Shown here in pieces: positions 12,200-26,180 of a stretch of 64,000 bases of DNA. The notes beneath the pieces were generated by a model, which saw only the letters and a program-made list of their open reading frames with translations, was not told where the DNA came from and did no database searches. A program made the position numbers and the translations under genes. Numbering within the stretch: position 1 is the stretch's first letter; each line of letters opens with the position of its first letter. The DNA comes from Rotaria macrura (taxonomy: Eukaryota > Rotifera > Eurotatoria > Philodinida > Philodinidae): the NCBI GenBank assembly GCA_900239685.1, contig OENT01000014.1:342499-406498 (forward strand). The letters are read 5' to 3'.

Positions 12200-14755
12200 C
12201 TAAAGCATCGACTTTTGTCTTGAGGATGTGCTACTTTCACCACCAGATACGTTTCCATTTGGCGTTTCAATTCCATTGTTCTCTTGAGTTAATCTTTTTG
12301 AATCTGTCATTACTTGCTCATTAATGTTTGCAATTGAATTATTTTTCGTATTCTTAGGCCTCACGTTTTGTCTAGTCGAACCTCTTCTTGGATTGTCTCC
12401 ACTTGGCGTTGCCGGTGGTAGTTGTAAAGCACTACTAGCACTTGCACGTCGTTGACGACAACAAACGAAATATTTACGAAGAGTTTTTGAAAAAGCTTTA
12501 CGAAAATCTTTATTATGAAAAGCATATAAAAATCTAGAATAATAGAAGTAGATAAGTAAATTTCTTTTATGTTAATTTTAACTTACGGATTAATCATTGA
12601 ATTAAAATAGCCAACCCAAAAAACAATATCTTCTATAATTGGCATAAATTCCCAATTACAACGATTCGGTTCGCATGCGGAATATCGTACGAAAAATGGA
12701 AGCCAACATATTAAAAATGCAACCATTATCGCACCCAAAGTTTTAACAGCACGACGTTCACGTCTTAAATGTTTCATTTGACTATTGCGAGGATCCATTA
12801 TATTTTCAGGTAGCTCAACAGAGGCTCGCCGTTCGTAATTTGTATCAATGCTATCAAGTTTTCCTGAACGACGATGATGATTATTATAGGCACCATTTGT
12901 TATTGCTGCTGTCGCCGTTAATTTATTAGTATGATGTGAATGATGGGTCATGGGAGTTGTTTCGACAAATACTGGATCATCACTGGATCGTCGGCGAACA
13001 GGATAATGATTAGGATGTGAAACACTTCGACGACTATGAACACCACCCACCATTCGATAGGCTTCTCTTTCTTTTCTATCAGCTATTCTGATTAACATAA
13101 CATAAATGATAATCATAATAGCACCTGGTACCCAAAATGAAAATGATGACGATACTATGGCGTATACTTGATTAACAGCAAATATACAACGACCACGAGC
13201 ACGATTTAAGCAGCTTATTTTATGTTGTTGTTCACGTGTTGTATATATACCAGTAAATATCGGTATAAATGAAAGTAATGCTGATCCAAACCAACACCCA
13301 AACATCATACCATAACGACGTCGTTCGGATGCTGTACGTTCATGTTCAAATGGACGTACTATTGATAAATACCGATCTAATGCTATACAAGCTAAATGCA
13401 TAATTGATGCTGTTGAAAAAAGAACATCGCACGAAAACCATAAACGACACATGAACTGAAAAGAAATTAACAATCAAGATGATCATATCTTGGTCACGTT
13501 AAAAGATCAGCATAAATACTCAATGTACTCTCTCTTTCTATTTGCCTTATCTATTTAATAATTAGGGATTCACTGAAGCAAAACATCATTTAATAATCAT
13601 TATATATTCTAATTTTTCTTTCTCATCATCAAGTTATAACACATAAATATTTACAGTCAAATATTTGTGTAAATCTTAGCAAAACTTCTCTAGTATTCTG
13701 TTCAAATAGAAAGAACATGTACTAAATGAAGCTAACAATGAAAAAATTTTATCACACGATAGGTCTAGTCAAATTACAGTTATGATTTCAAGGTCATTAT
13801 GTTCTTTTTATTATGCCTCGTACTTCTATAATAAGATTCACGAACATTTAAAAAAAGTCGACTCTACTAATGTTATATACATCCGGCTTCATTAAAGTAT
13901 CTAATGGCGCAATGAAAAGAAGCGACATTTGTTTTTCCCTTAATTTTACTATTTACAATACACATATACATATATTGATAAGAGATCCAAGTAATCAAGA
14001 GTAAAGACAGCCGGTAGGTTGCATACAGAAAAGGGTAAAAGTTTATTATTAACTATTATTTTTTACGAAAGATGAAAAAAGAGAAGCACTTCGTTTGATT
14101 CTTTCTCATACACATACTTATACATAGTAAATAAAACGACAAATATTTCGATTGTAAAACCAATTTAGCCTGCAGACTTCATTTTGATACGTCGAGAAAA
14201 AGAAAACTAACTCAAATCTAGGTAGTCAATATTATGCTCGTACTAACAAATAATTAGACTACTTAATTGGCTTACCGCTCCAAGTATCCATCTTCCTTGA
14301 AGTAATTGCAGCCCATAAAATGTCATCGCTAATGTACTCACGCCAACATCAGCAACAGCCAGCGAGGCAAGAAAAACATTGCCTGTGATACGTAATGAAC
14401 GGTAATGCTTAATAACATAAATGACAAGAATATTTCCTGATATCGCACATATTGTAATAGGAACAATGAGTGTACCAGCAAATATTCGATAAGGCAAGGA
14501 AAAATAAGGCAAAGTTGCATTAATTTCTTCGGGTACACAGACAACTGTTGTATTTAGTGTTGAATTCGTAAAAATATTGACCTGTTCTAATGTTACTGTA
14601 TTGTTCGATAGTGACTGGATACTTTTTATAACACCAGGAGCTGCATGAGCGGTAAGAATCAATTTAAATTGAACGATGGAAAAAACAATTAGAAAACAGG
14701 CGAATGTTAACAATCGACTGATGTTAATATGAACACCGAGAAGACAAACAATCAT
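12200..14755 (-). CDS. Biogenic-amine GPCR, octopamine beta-like
   Basis: Three reverse-strand exons, 14276-14755, 12587-13455 and 12200-12533, join in phase and encode about 560 residues. Exon 1 has a hydrophobic leader, an extracellular N-terminus with several N-glycosylation sites, and TM1-TM2. Exon 2 runs from TM3 to TM7. The amine-binding Asp of TM3 is present (WFSCDVLFSTASI), then ALDRYLSIVRP as the DRY motif. TM5 carries the catechol-type serines (VSSSFSFWVPG) and TM6 has CWLPFF. TM7 spans the second junction, FWVGYFNSMINP/FLYAF, followed by NKDFRKAFSKTL. These TM5 and TM7 signatures are closest to octopamine-beta, dopamine D1 or related receptors that act through Gs and cAMP. The third loop is about 115 residues, long and His/Arg-rich. 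The ATG at 14755 is chosen because the frame further upstream offers only a TTG. The exact ligand is inference. Confidence 0.87.
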
Positions 14756-14839
14756 GTGAAATACAAAAAACACGCACGACAATGAACAGGATTAAAGCGA
14801 CACAAATAATGTCGCAATCGTCAAGTTAAGTTTTGTTGT
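14276..14839 (-). other. First coding exon of amine receptor with spliced 5' UTR
   Basis: On the reverse strand a strong acceptor (TTTCTTTTAG after a long pyrimidine run) ends at 14840, so the exon would run from 14839 to the donor at 14276. About 84 bp of 5' UTR precede the ATG at 14755. This implies further non-coding exons, or a trans-spliced leader, upstream at higher coordinates. Confidence 0.5.
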
Positions 14840-17800
14840 CTAAAAGAAAAAGAAAAAAATATCATATAAAATAAAAATAAAAAGGAATAACTTTACTCGA
14901 TCATATATAAGCTCGGGGTGATCTTTATGTGAATGAGAGTCGCAAAGAAGATGACGAAGTAGAAAAAAAAAACAACGACAAATATCAATCGAATTTATTT
15001 ATTCTCATCCGTTTAAGAAATAAGAATGATCAAAGTCATGCACAAACTATCAAATGAACTGCAAGCGAAATCTAGCCTGAGCATGCCTTGACTCGAATTC
15101 TTCTTCGATTACAGAAATAGAAGCATTGTATTTACTTTACTGAATGGATTAAGTTATATTTTGCCTGTTTTTTTTTCTTAACAAACATAAAAAGGCACGT
15201 TAACAATTATAGTCCATGTTTGTTAAAAAAATACGCTATCGTCAGCAAACGATTAAAAATCAAGAAGGAGATAGAAATAGTACATGAATGATCTCGTAAA
15301 GGAATGGATAAAACTGAAATAATAATTGTTCATACAATTACATAAATGTACAAATAATATTTCATAGTGATCTTAAGTTTTCTTTGTCGGAGATTTTTTT
15401 CTTTTCTTTTTTTTACTTCTCGTCTGAGCAACCACATATATATGTATAAAATCCTATAGCCACATCATGCCACTACCAACGTCAATTTGCTTTAAAAACA
15501 AATACTCTTCTATCCATCATGCACAAAATGTACTTTCTTTTTTACTTTCTCTCTCTCTGTTTCTAGCTTGTTGATGCACATTCTAAATACGTACAAATAT
15601 GCGTATATATATATAAATGTATGTGCATGCGTACCTTTACAGTGAAATCAAGCCATTGATTCTTCGTTTTACAGTTTCCTTTTAAGTACAACGATAACTA
15701 CAACCAATTTTTTTCACTCAACAACATTACTTTTACTACTGTTACTTGATATAGAAAGGAACGATGATATAAGAAGACAGGTGAATAGGATACTCACTTG
15801 AAAATTCATATAGATGACGACATCAGAAAAAAGAGAACAAAAAAAATGAATATGATCTACCGACGTATGTGAATTCTTAGTATACTACTTTCAAGATCTA
15901 GGAATAGCAGTGAATGAAAAAGTCAGTAGTTATAGTTAACCACGGATGATCAATCAAAGTAGATAACATCGTCAATGACAAGCATAACCAATCATACAGA
16001 CATACACGCACATCCAGGTGTAGCACCTAAAGGCAAGTTGTTAGCTTTCTTTGATATATTCATTACTAATTAGAAAGGAAAGATGGAGAGAAGAAACAGC
16101 GGTATGAAATTTAAAGCGTAACTTGCTGTTCTTTGCTTTCTGTATTTTCATTTTGTCTAATAAGGAAAAAGCGATAATAAATGAAAACACTAAACCTAGG
16201 TATGTAATGATTGCCATTATCATTATCATTATCATAAAAATAAATATAAATGTGAATATATTACGATAAATAATTTCTTTGAATAAATCAGCGAAACCTA
16301 ATTAGACTTACTCAAATCAGTAGCTGAATGAAACAATCAGACCATTTGTCTCCTGAAAATATTTTAACAATCGATAAGGGCGGCATTTCGTCGACTATGA
16401 CATCACAGAACATGAAATAGTTACTTAGGAAAACAAACAAGCGAACGCCTTTTTTAAAATCGAAAAGAAGAAACAAAACAAGGTAGCAAGAGAGAGAGTG
16501 TGTGTGTATGTGTGTGCCAGTGAAAGGCAAGATGAAAAACTAATTATAGTCGTGAACAGAAATGAGTAGCTCGAAAAAAGTGTAAAAATGGCGAGGATTA
16601 GTTTTCTCTGTTCTTTCGATGTCTCCCTTCGTTCCAAAAAAACAACATAAGAGTCTTGTGCATCATTACTTCTCTTCTTTTTCGCAAACATCAATCACAG
16701 CAACGAGAAAACCATATCTAAAGGAGTAACAGAAGGACTGATAACTATCAATAGTAGGATTCTTTCCATTGCTTGATTATCATCAATTTGTGACTTAGCT
16801 AGACAGATAATCCAAATATTTAGATGGTATTACTTGAAGATACATATAATTTGAGACTCATTCTCACAGCTGCAGACAATCGAATGTTTTATATCGAAAG
16901 CATGCATCTAGTAGCATATTGAGAAGTAGTGTTCTAGGCAATCAGTAATTTACTCGAGAAATACCTAATCTAGAAGAGGAAAACAGATGATATCAAGAAT
17001 AGATGAAAAGAAAATCTTTATATCTCATTCAATCAACGAAGTTTCGAAGCCATCATAATTGTAGGGTTAGTTTTCGTCGACCATAAAGCAACTCGACGTG
17101 TTGATAAAAGCAATAATATTCGAAACATAATTTTTCCCCCTTAGAATCTCTTTATGATTTACCTATGTTATATTTGCTGATCTTACAAAGACAGTTCGAA
17201 TAATAGAAGAAATCTTCAAAACCAAAAGAAAAAAGTAATATAAAGTGTATTGAGAAAAAAACAAAAATTAAAGATAAGAACGTTTTCAACCATCATTCCT
17301 TGTCTCACATAAAATCTCGTGCATAATCATTTGTTCTTATAAAGTTTTTTCTTTAAACGCTTTTTTTTATAAATAGTAATACATTATAAGAATATTTGTT
17401 GCTGTTGACGAGTTTTTCGATCGTACTTAATAAAGTAGCCAAAAAACAATATTTCTAATGTTTTTCTTTCGATGTGTATAAACTGCGAAATGTGTTTTTC
17501 ATCACTCGAAGAAAAAATTTGTCTCGTGATTTATTAAAAGTATCATGCACTGTTATTATCGGATTAACATTAACGTTTAAAAAGTACTAATATCTTTACA
17601 TATCAGGAGTAAAACTAAACGTAATATGTTTGGTATCGTTGAGTACGCTAATTAATTAATAAATAAGAATGTGTTAGTATAACAGTTGTATCATATTTTA
17701 AGTCTAACACGTATGTTACTCGTGTCTACACTATAGACATATCAAGTCAACACAATTCAATGTTCTCAGTAATAGACAAACAAATCACTCTGCTATAGAG

Positions 17801-19664
17801 TTAATTGGTGGAAGATAAGAAATGATTCAATCAAATATTTGTTTTTTTTACATTTAACTTACGCTTGATCACTCAGCGTATGAGTTACAGTTAATCATAA
17901 GTGTGTATTTAATTAATCGAAATACTTAAGATTAAACGAATGCTAGTACATAATAACTTAATTACTGAATATCATGTTTGGCTAGAAAACTAATTTGCAA
18001 CAATAACGATAGCAAGGAAAGTTCAGAATAACATCAATTTAGATGCAAAACATTGATACTGTTCGTATTTTGAATATAAAAATATCGATTTAATCTCGTA
18101 CTCCAAATACAAAAGGCAAACTGAAGGTTATTTTGATTATGCTATAAATACCAATACAACGATAAAAGATACGAAATAGAATAAAAATTCTACCTTATGA
18201 TATTTTAATGTAAATTTACTAAAGATGAAAAATATTAAACTGATCGTTTCGATGTTTATGAAAAAGATAAAATACGAAATAAGATAGATTTATGTCAATA
18301 GCCATGAAATATTACAATCATGCTTTTTCTTTTGACAATGCATAGATTAAGAATCCGATAAGATTATCTATTTGTGTATAAGTTGATATGAAAATTATTG
18401 ATTTGATCTGCGTGTCGTTACCTGTAAAGTTCTCTGTTTTCTATTCTCTTAAGCGTTTAGTAAAACAAATGGAGGTGGCTTTAGTTCATTAGTCAGTAAA
18501 AAAATTAAGATTCTTACTGTAAAATAACAATAATAATAAAATATACATAATTCGCTAGTTTCAATATACGTACGGATATTTATATTAATTTTAATTTATA
18601 AAATAGATTGCCGATGTGTATATATATATATGTTGAATGCACAGCGACATATTGCTCACAAGAATCGATTATTTGCGCAAGTATTTTACGATAGATGAAC
18701 AAAGAAAAACTGTATGTAAAACAAAGTTAATGATCGATCTCATTAAATACTTATTTGTCTTTCACGCACTTGTTTTTTTTTATAGGAATAAAAATAATGA
18801 GAGGAACAACTTTCTTCCTTTTTTTTTCTTCTCACATAACACAAATGTTCGTTTAATCTTATCGTTTCGGTCATATTTTCGATATAATTTGTCGATGACG
18901 ATAATGAGAAAAAGTAATGACAACAGAAAATATCATATCAAAATAATAATAGGTCTTCATGTTGGTTTCATGAAAGAACAAATAGAAAAGACAAAAGGAT
19001 TTCTATACTGATGAGTGACCTTTGTCATAGAATACAAAGAAATCAAACTGATCTAGTTATCTAAACAGTCTGTCAGCTATTGAGGCATAAAATAAGATTC
19101 ATTGCTTCTAGACAGAATCGTTATATACAGAAAACAAGACATCGAAGTTTGCGACCAACGCATTCTACATTTGTTACAAATCCCTGCGTATTATTTTGGA
19201 AATGAAATATTAGCGTCTGATCTATTCTTAGTGATTCTATTTTGGACATTATGATTTACATCTAGTGCGACTTAGTCTGGAAGTCAATTCATTGTCATTT
19301 CTAATATTATCTATACTAAATACGTCATTCATGCACATCATCATCCATCTTCTATTGATCATGTAGAAATCAAGAAATTCCGTCTCATTGATAAAATATA
19401 ATGACATAGATAAATGATAAGGTAAAGAGCAAAACATAAGTATCTGATGATTTATGTCTCAATATTTCCCTCGTTTTGATAGGTTCAAATGTTCTACTTA
19501 CTTACGCATCTATATATAAATACATCTTACCATAAAAAGCATATTGGTGACAAAGATAGTGATGGTATCGAAACATCATCTATAAATAAAGAGAAAAAAA
19601 GAACATCAAAAAGAATAAGAACGAGATATCGATAGAGTAAACATTGTCTTCTTTTTCTTTTAAT

Positions 19665-19686
19665 ACACACACGCGTACACATACAC

Positions 19687-19717
<31 letters not shown>

Positions 19718-19740
19718 CATACATGAATATGTATGCATGC
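19665..19740. repeat. CA/TA microsatellite
   Basis: Alternating AC repeats run into (AT)n and ATAC repeats. The apparent 77-codon reverse-strand ORF over this stretch, with Cys-Val and Tyr-Ile runs, is an artefact of the repeat. Confidence 0.85.
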
Positions 19741-21020
19741 GTATAACATAGCGCCATCATTCTCTCTGATCGTTCCTTTTGGGAACAACATATAAGGTCT
19801 CATGTAAGGATCTTTTCATATATACAAATCGATAGAATCAATGTACTTGCTTTTTATTGGCTGTACATATGTGCATATAAATAAGTATAAAGTTCGAGAA
19901 AAAAATCTGATTTATGTGATGAAATAGAACTTTGCCGAAGGTGGCTAACCGATCGACCGACAAACATAAATAAAGTAAGAACACAGGCGAAATCAGTTAA
20001 AATAAGCAAGCTTCTTGGGTAACGCGCAGGATTTTAATCGGAAAAAGGAAATCGACGAGCGGGCGCTTGCACACACGCCTCTGCATTAAGCAAAGCGAGA
20101 AAAGAGAAAAACAGCGAAAAGCGAGTGTTGATTTTGTGCTGTAGCTAAGTGTGCACGAGCAGTATTTTCACTAAATCAACATAGAAAAGCAAGCATACAT
20201 GCGATGAGTATATATTTTTACTATGATCAATGACTTTCACAGGCTGATAGACAGTGAAAAATCAGTCTGGTCACCGGAGAATGAGAACACGAAGGAGGCA
20301 GAGCGTGATAGATCATGTTGCTTTGGTACATTCGAATACGGGCACGCATTTCTGTTCAAATAAAAACCAAAAGACAAAGAAAAACGAGGGTGTCAGTTAA
20401 CATTTATTCAACTAACATGAACGAATAAATGGGATATGGGTTAGAAAAGTGATAATTGAATTCAACACATGACATGATCTAGATTTGCACAATACGATGA
20501 TAATCATATCGGCCAAAGAATTTACAATTTCTTCTACTTGTGTTCTTTGAACGAGAAATAGACAAAAGAAACAACAGATAGACAGATAGCACTCGTCGTT
20601 TTCGGCAAACAATCGATGACTGTTCAATAGAGCTTTTAGCCATATTCTTCAGAGAAAAAAACGCAAGAATAATAGAATAATATGAAGAATTTCATTTGTG
20701 TCTCTTTCGTCTCTTTAAGAACAATAACATCAACTTAGGTCATTGACGTGAGACTGATCATAACTTTTTTTCTTCTTTTTTTTTATCTTATTGCTGATTC
20801 AATGCACTATTTTCTCAATGATTAACGATGATATAAATAGAAAGAAAAGCTGATTTCAAGAATCATTCATAGTCTAGTTCTTGCAAATATTTTCGATTAT
20901 CATTATTACATAGAGTCATCAATCAGTGAATAAAAATCTGTGAACAATAACAGATAAACAAGAGACGAACAGAAAAAACGAGGGTATGCATGTCTATTTT
21001 TTCTTTATTTGACAATACAG

Positions 21021-21058
21021 CTTTCTCTCTCTCCCTCTCCCCCTCTCTCTCTCTCTTT
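21021..21058. repeat. CT-rich microsatellite
   Basis: A nearly pure pyrimidine tract of CT and CCCTCT units in non-coding sequence. Confidence 0.85.
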
Positions 21059-23573
21059 GATGTATGTCGTTCCTCTCTGTCTGCTTCCCGTCATCTCATC
21101 TGTTTACAAAGATCCGATTACTCTAACAATCTACTTTTCTTTTTGTAATCTCTTCGTGTTCTTCTCTTGTTTAAGATTTTATACTCGATTGAGCATTCTC
21201 TACGTATTCAACTCACCGTTTTGCATTTGATAAGCATGCTGATATAAACACACACATCGACTCAATATGAGACATTACAACAACTAGAGAAAGAAAAAAA
21301 TCGCGCGAGAAAACCAATAGCAAAGATTAGGAATGACGACGGGAAATTAAATGAATCTATAATATAGTCCTGAAAAGGATTAAGCTCAACACTACTACTA
21401 TTATTTCAACTGAGATGACGATGCAGGGTATCAACACATATGAGTCTCAATATCCTGTTCATTAGAAAAACATAAATATATATGTAAATAACAAAATCCA
21501 TAGAATACCAGAAACTTATCTTCGTCTATCATTGTCTTCTGTATTTTGTTTTTTAAATCAACTGATATTGAAATCAAAACTATAATTCTTAATGAATTTT
21601 TTACATTCCGTATTCTCAATGTTAGATAATTGTCGTCGAGATAAAGCCCAAATAATATGTTAATTATTTTCTTCATCGATTGAACACTTCCCGATTCGTA
21701 TAAACAATGTACCTATAATCAAGTTGCGTAAAGTATACTTCAGCCATCTCTTTTCAATAGACGAATAAACAAAAAAACACAATAGACCATCTATTAGTAG
21801 ATAAAGTGAACCGAAATAATAAAGAGAAAGATAACAATTGATTTTCTCTGTGAGTTGAAATAGTTCTTACTATTGTTATTTTAATTTATATTCACTTTTG
21901 TTTTACAAAACAAAAATCAACTATATGATTGAAGAAAATAATTACATAATACAACATACAGAATAAGAATCAAATGCTACTTTATGCTTCCTCTATGAAT
22001 ATTATTTTAATTGTACCGGGCATTTTAGCACTTACCTTGCTTTTTTGCTGGGAAGCAGTGGAGGAGGGGGGGGTGGGGCTTTTGTCTGCATTTTAACAAT
22101 ACTTAGTCTGTATAAAACATCCGTTTCATTTCGTCTATCCTATCAGCAACTAGTCAACAATGAAATAACCACTAGAATTGATTTGCATGCTTTTATGCGT
22201 ACCAACAACGAGCTGCACAATCTCATTTATGATATTTATATACAGAAGAGAGAGAAAAAAAACGTTTTTTTCCGTCATCTTTCAAGTTAATAATCCACCC
22301 TGTAGATTTTGTTTTTTCTTTCGCTTATATTATACATTATTTGACTATGTCGTAAAGCATAGATATGATGATTCATAAAATATTTATTGTCAAATAATTA
22401 AAAGTGAAACTAGAAATCATTATATTGATCGGTGTCTTTGTACTTTCGATATCTGGTTGGCAAAACAGTTAATAATATTTATTAACAATTTCGATAATCA
22501 TATGGTTCATGCAAATCATGACAATTAAATTCAAGGATCTATACTTAGAAGAAAAAAAAACTTGATTCAATAATAATATACTTTATGTATAATGAAGTCG
22601 AATTCAATATATATATAAAGATAGATCGATAAATAGATATATCAGTTTCCAAGAGTAATTAAATTTGAGTTCACAGAATTCTGAGGACGTACAAAGAAAT
22701 GCAATAGTAGTGAAATGAAAAATAAAACACGACGATAAATTATCAGTCTCTACAGCAGAGATCGTTAAGGTCGATTACTGTCGTAAAACTTGAATAAAAG
22801 TCAATGGAATCTATTTAAGATGTAAAACTACGAAAAACTTTTTACTTTTTTTTTACTTCTAATTTCGCAGAAAATTTTGAAAGTAAAATGTAACTCTCAA
22901 TATGATAAAATTCGAACAGACTTTGTGTTCTTTAAATGCAAACATCAAATACTTCGAATAAAGCATTCTTAAGTACAGCAAAATCGATCATTCTATTCAC
23001 ATTCAAAGTCATGATCGTGAATATGTTCATAGAAATCATTCTTAAAAATATTGTCAAAATTAGAAATTAACAATAATATATCCACATCTGTATGCAAGAA
23101 TGCTTTTCAACTGATTAGCATCGACTACTCAATAATAATATTTGCATTGTTTGCTCAAAACACAATCGATAAATATTATCCTCCAAAGGGATTGTTTCTG
23201 AATCATTGAGCAATTATATTTCATACGAAAAAACCAACAACAAAAGATGTATGTCGACATTCTCAAGCAACCAAAACAGAGAAAACATATACAGCCGAAT
23301 AAAAAGGAAACTAAAAAAGAAAATAATAGAACTTACAAGGAATTTGATATACACAGACAAAGAATGATACTGTCAAGTAATGCGGTCCGTCAGAGATATT
23401 TTCAAAATTAGGGTTAAAAACAATAAAATCGTTTTTCATTTTTTCATCATCTACTTCGTTATTGCTATGTTCGTTGAAATTTGCTAATAAGATCCAATGA
23501 ACGATGGAATTTTATTGGATAAAAGCAAAAATGACAAAAGGGCAACATTTAAAAAATACTAATCAGTACCCAG

Positions 23574-25590
23574 TTACAGCCACAAATGTATTAGTACTCC
23601 AACGAAGATAACATCTGTTAAATGCATTTTTACACGACCTTTGAATGATTGTCCCCAATCGACTGATGGATGAATATGTTTATCGAGTTGTAATTTTAAA
23701 TAAGTTATTGAATCGAAATTTTGAATGATTTCATTCAGATTCGTTAACAAATATTGATCAGATACACGTTGATTATATATATGAAGATGCAGAAAACGTA
23801 AACAAGGGAATCGATTTGACAGCAATGAAATTTGTTTCAAATTATCAGCGGCAATATGAGTCAAATATAATTCTTTTATTCGATTGAATTGATATGTACT
23901 ATTATACGAATGAAAAAAAATATTGGTGGAAACAGCTGTTTCATTTTTCCATAACTTACTCGAGGGATTCATTTCCATCATGTTCGATCTTACAAGATAT
24001 ATGTAATGTATTTATTAAAGGTAATGCATGTAGTAGTGCAAATAAATATAGATTTCGTCCTTTTTCAATTTTTAATGTCTGTAACGACGTTATTTCTATT
24101 GGACTATTGATTGTTGAAAAATCCATGTTAAAATCGATAAGATGTAGCTCTTCCAGAGAAGGAAAATGTTTCAATAGTGATGAAAATTTTATTTGATTAA
24201 ATTGATATTTTTCATTTTGTGTTTGGTTAATTAATAGATTTGATGCATAATTGGTTGGAAAATTAGCAAATTCTTTATCACTACTTATGGAAATATCGAA
24301 TAATTCTTTATTTTTAAACGGAATCGAATAAAATATAACACTATCCTTCAATGAATGTTTAAAATATGAAAATAACCAATTTTTCTCGAGAAAATATTTT
24401 GTTTTAAATGAATCTATTTTGAATATTTCATCTTCTAGTGGAAGAGCTGCAGTTATTCGAATAAATAGATCGAGTTTACTCAATAATGAATATGATGACA
24501 GTAAACGTTCCCATCGTTGACCATCAACTAATTGTGTTAGTTCACTATCGTCATTTAAACAATCTTTTAATATAAAACTAAAATGTTGTGTTGTTTCATT
24601 ATTTAGAATTCTAAATAATACTTGTTCGAAATGTTCGAATTGAAACGTCAATATTGAATTGATAGTTAAATGAAATTTTTTTAAATGATTTAAAAATGAG
24701 TTTTGATCGTCATTCACTTTCATCGCATCAAGCATTTTCACTAAAGTTCGATCACCGCTTGTCCACCAACCAATACGTATGGTAAGATTTTTTACATTCG
24801 GAATACGTTGTATCAAAATAAGTAAATCAGTCACAAGTGTAACATTTAATGTGAGTTCAATCAATGAATTGAACATAATTGTGCTTGGCAAAAGTGCAAG
24901 TACAAGTCCAGTTGGCATTTCAATTTCAAGCTTTACTAAACTTGAAATTGAAAGAACAGAATGTACAATCAATTGTGTCCATCTTTGAAAATCTTTGTCA
25001 CGTATATTATCAATAGTAATCGAAAGTGAAAATAAACTTGATAGAGATAAGAGAAATTTTTCAACAAAATAAATTAGTTCATTTAATCGAGGTGATTCAA
25101 TAATAACTGTGTTAATATTGCGAAAATAGTCTCGATAAATTTTATCCTGTGTAAATGTATTAAATAGTTCTATTTGACCAGGAGTTCGTATGTTTCCTAG
25201 TTTTATTAAATATAATGATTCATCTTCAGTTATTATAGATAAAAGAGTATCCATGTAATACGTAAATTGTTGATATGATAAGCAAGTGAAATCGATTCGT
25301 TGTTTAAATGGATTTAATAATCGATTAAAGCGAGCATTTAAATTCGTGAGTGAATGAAGTGCATGGAATGGACATAAGTATTCGAGAACATCACATAAAA
25401 TTTCATCGGGAAAATGCATAAGATTGTTCATGTCTAAATGTTCCAAACAGATTTTTCTATCTATCTTTTCATACTTACGAAGTGAAACGAGAAAAAAGTG
25501 AATCATAGCAGAATTATCAGTATTCGCTGAATAGCTAACAGACTCATGTAATAAAGATGGCGTTAATTCGGTTGAGTGTTGTTGCTTCAT
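23574..25590 (-). CDS. F-box protein with LRR-like repeats
   Basis: Two reverse-strand exons, 23960-25590 and 23574-23898, are separated by a 61-bp intron (CTCGA/GTAAG to TATAATAG) and join in phase for 651 residues. An F-box lies at about residues 57-98 (MHFPDEILCDVLEYLCPFHALHSLTNLNARFN), the segment that binds Skp1 in SCF ubiquitin ligases. The rest is a long alpha/beta region with degenerate leucine-rich units (for example LIELTLNVTLVTDLLILIQRIPNVKNLTIRIG), probably the substrate-recognition part. Proteins with this build and a short Trp-Leu ending are abundant in bdelloid rotifers. A reverse-strand AATAAA lies at 23511-23516, 58 bp past the stop. The substrate is unknown. Confidence 0.85.
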
Positions 25591-26180
25591 TTAAAAATTG
25601 TTGCCCACTGATAGTGATTATATAGTTTTATAATAATATTCGATTGAATACATATAGCAAAAAAAATTGTACTTCACAATCAATGCCGAAAATATCCTAT
25701 TAGTCGATTTAAAGTATCTAGTACGAAACGAATTCAACCGTTGTATATTCATGAAACATGCTGAGGGGATATTTACCCAGTTTTAAACTTGTACTAGTTA
25801 ACACATTAATCAGAAGAACAACACACTACCCTATATAAATTCACTAAATAAATCTGCATTTTGCATTTCAGATTTTACTTAATTGCGTATACTCCGTTAA
25901 ATTTTACTATTTGTTTGTTGTCTAAATCGATATTTATCAAAATATGGGAATCAATATGATGTCGGAACTAATTCACTAATATTGTTTCTATCGTTTATGT
26001 TTATTTTCTTGCCAACACGTCCGATGACATAACCAATACACATATTTATTGTTTACTTGTTTGTTGAATATCAATTTACGTTTTCTAATCAACGAAGAAT
26101 AAGACGACAATGTATTTTAGATTGCCACTTAAAAATTTCTAACACAACAGAGTCAAAACCGTACTTGAAAGAAAAACATC
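25591..26180. other. Intergenic region between divergent F-box and RPA1 genes
   Basis: A 590-bp spacer between two divergently transcribed genes, so it must contain both promoters. It is AT-rich; I see no distinct element and no ORF of note. Weak AG acceptors lie shortly upstream of both starts. Confidence 0.5.

Larger units (their letters stand above)
14840..23573. other. 8.7-kb gene-free region upstream of the amine receptor
   Basis: No protein-coding gene is supported here on either strand. The region holds microsatellites (16492-16516, 19665-19740, 21021-21058), a G-rich tract near 22060-22080, and runs of ATTATC near 16216. On the reverse strand there are strong donor sites, for example AAG/GTAAGTGC ending an exon at 22036 and CAA/GTGAGTAT ending one at 15798. 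These could belong to 5' non-coding exons of the amine receptor gene. The listed ORFs of up to 124 codons are low-complexity (Phe, Asn, Lys, Tyr) and unlike proteins. Confidence 0.5.

Noticed and set aside
18637..19011. 124-codon forward ORF
   Set aside because: Composition is Phe/Asn/Lys/Arg-rich as expected from AT-rich non-coding DNA; it has no domain, no splice partners and spans homopolymer T runs.
19527..19760. 77-codon reverse ORF with Cys-Val and Tyr-Ile runs
   Set aside because: Produced by the CA/TA microsatellite at 19665-19740.
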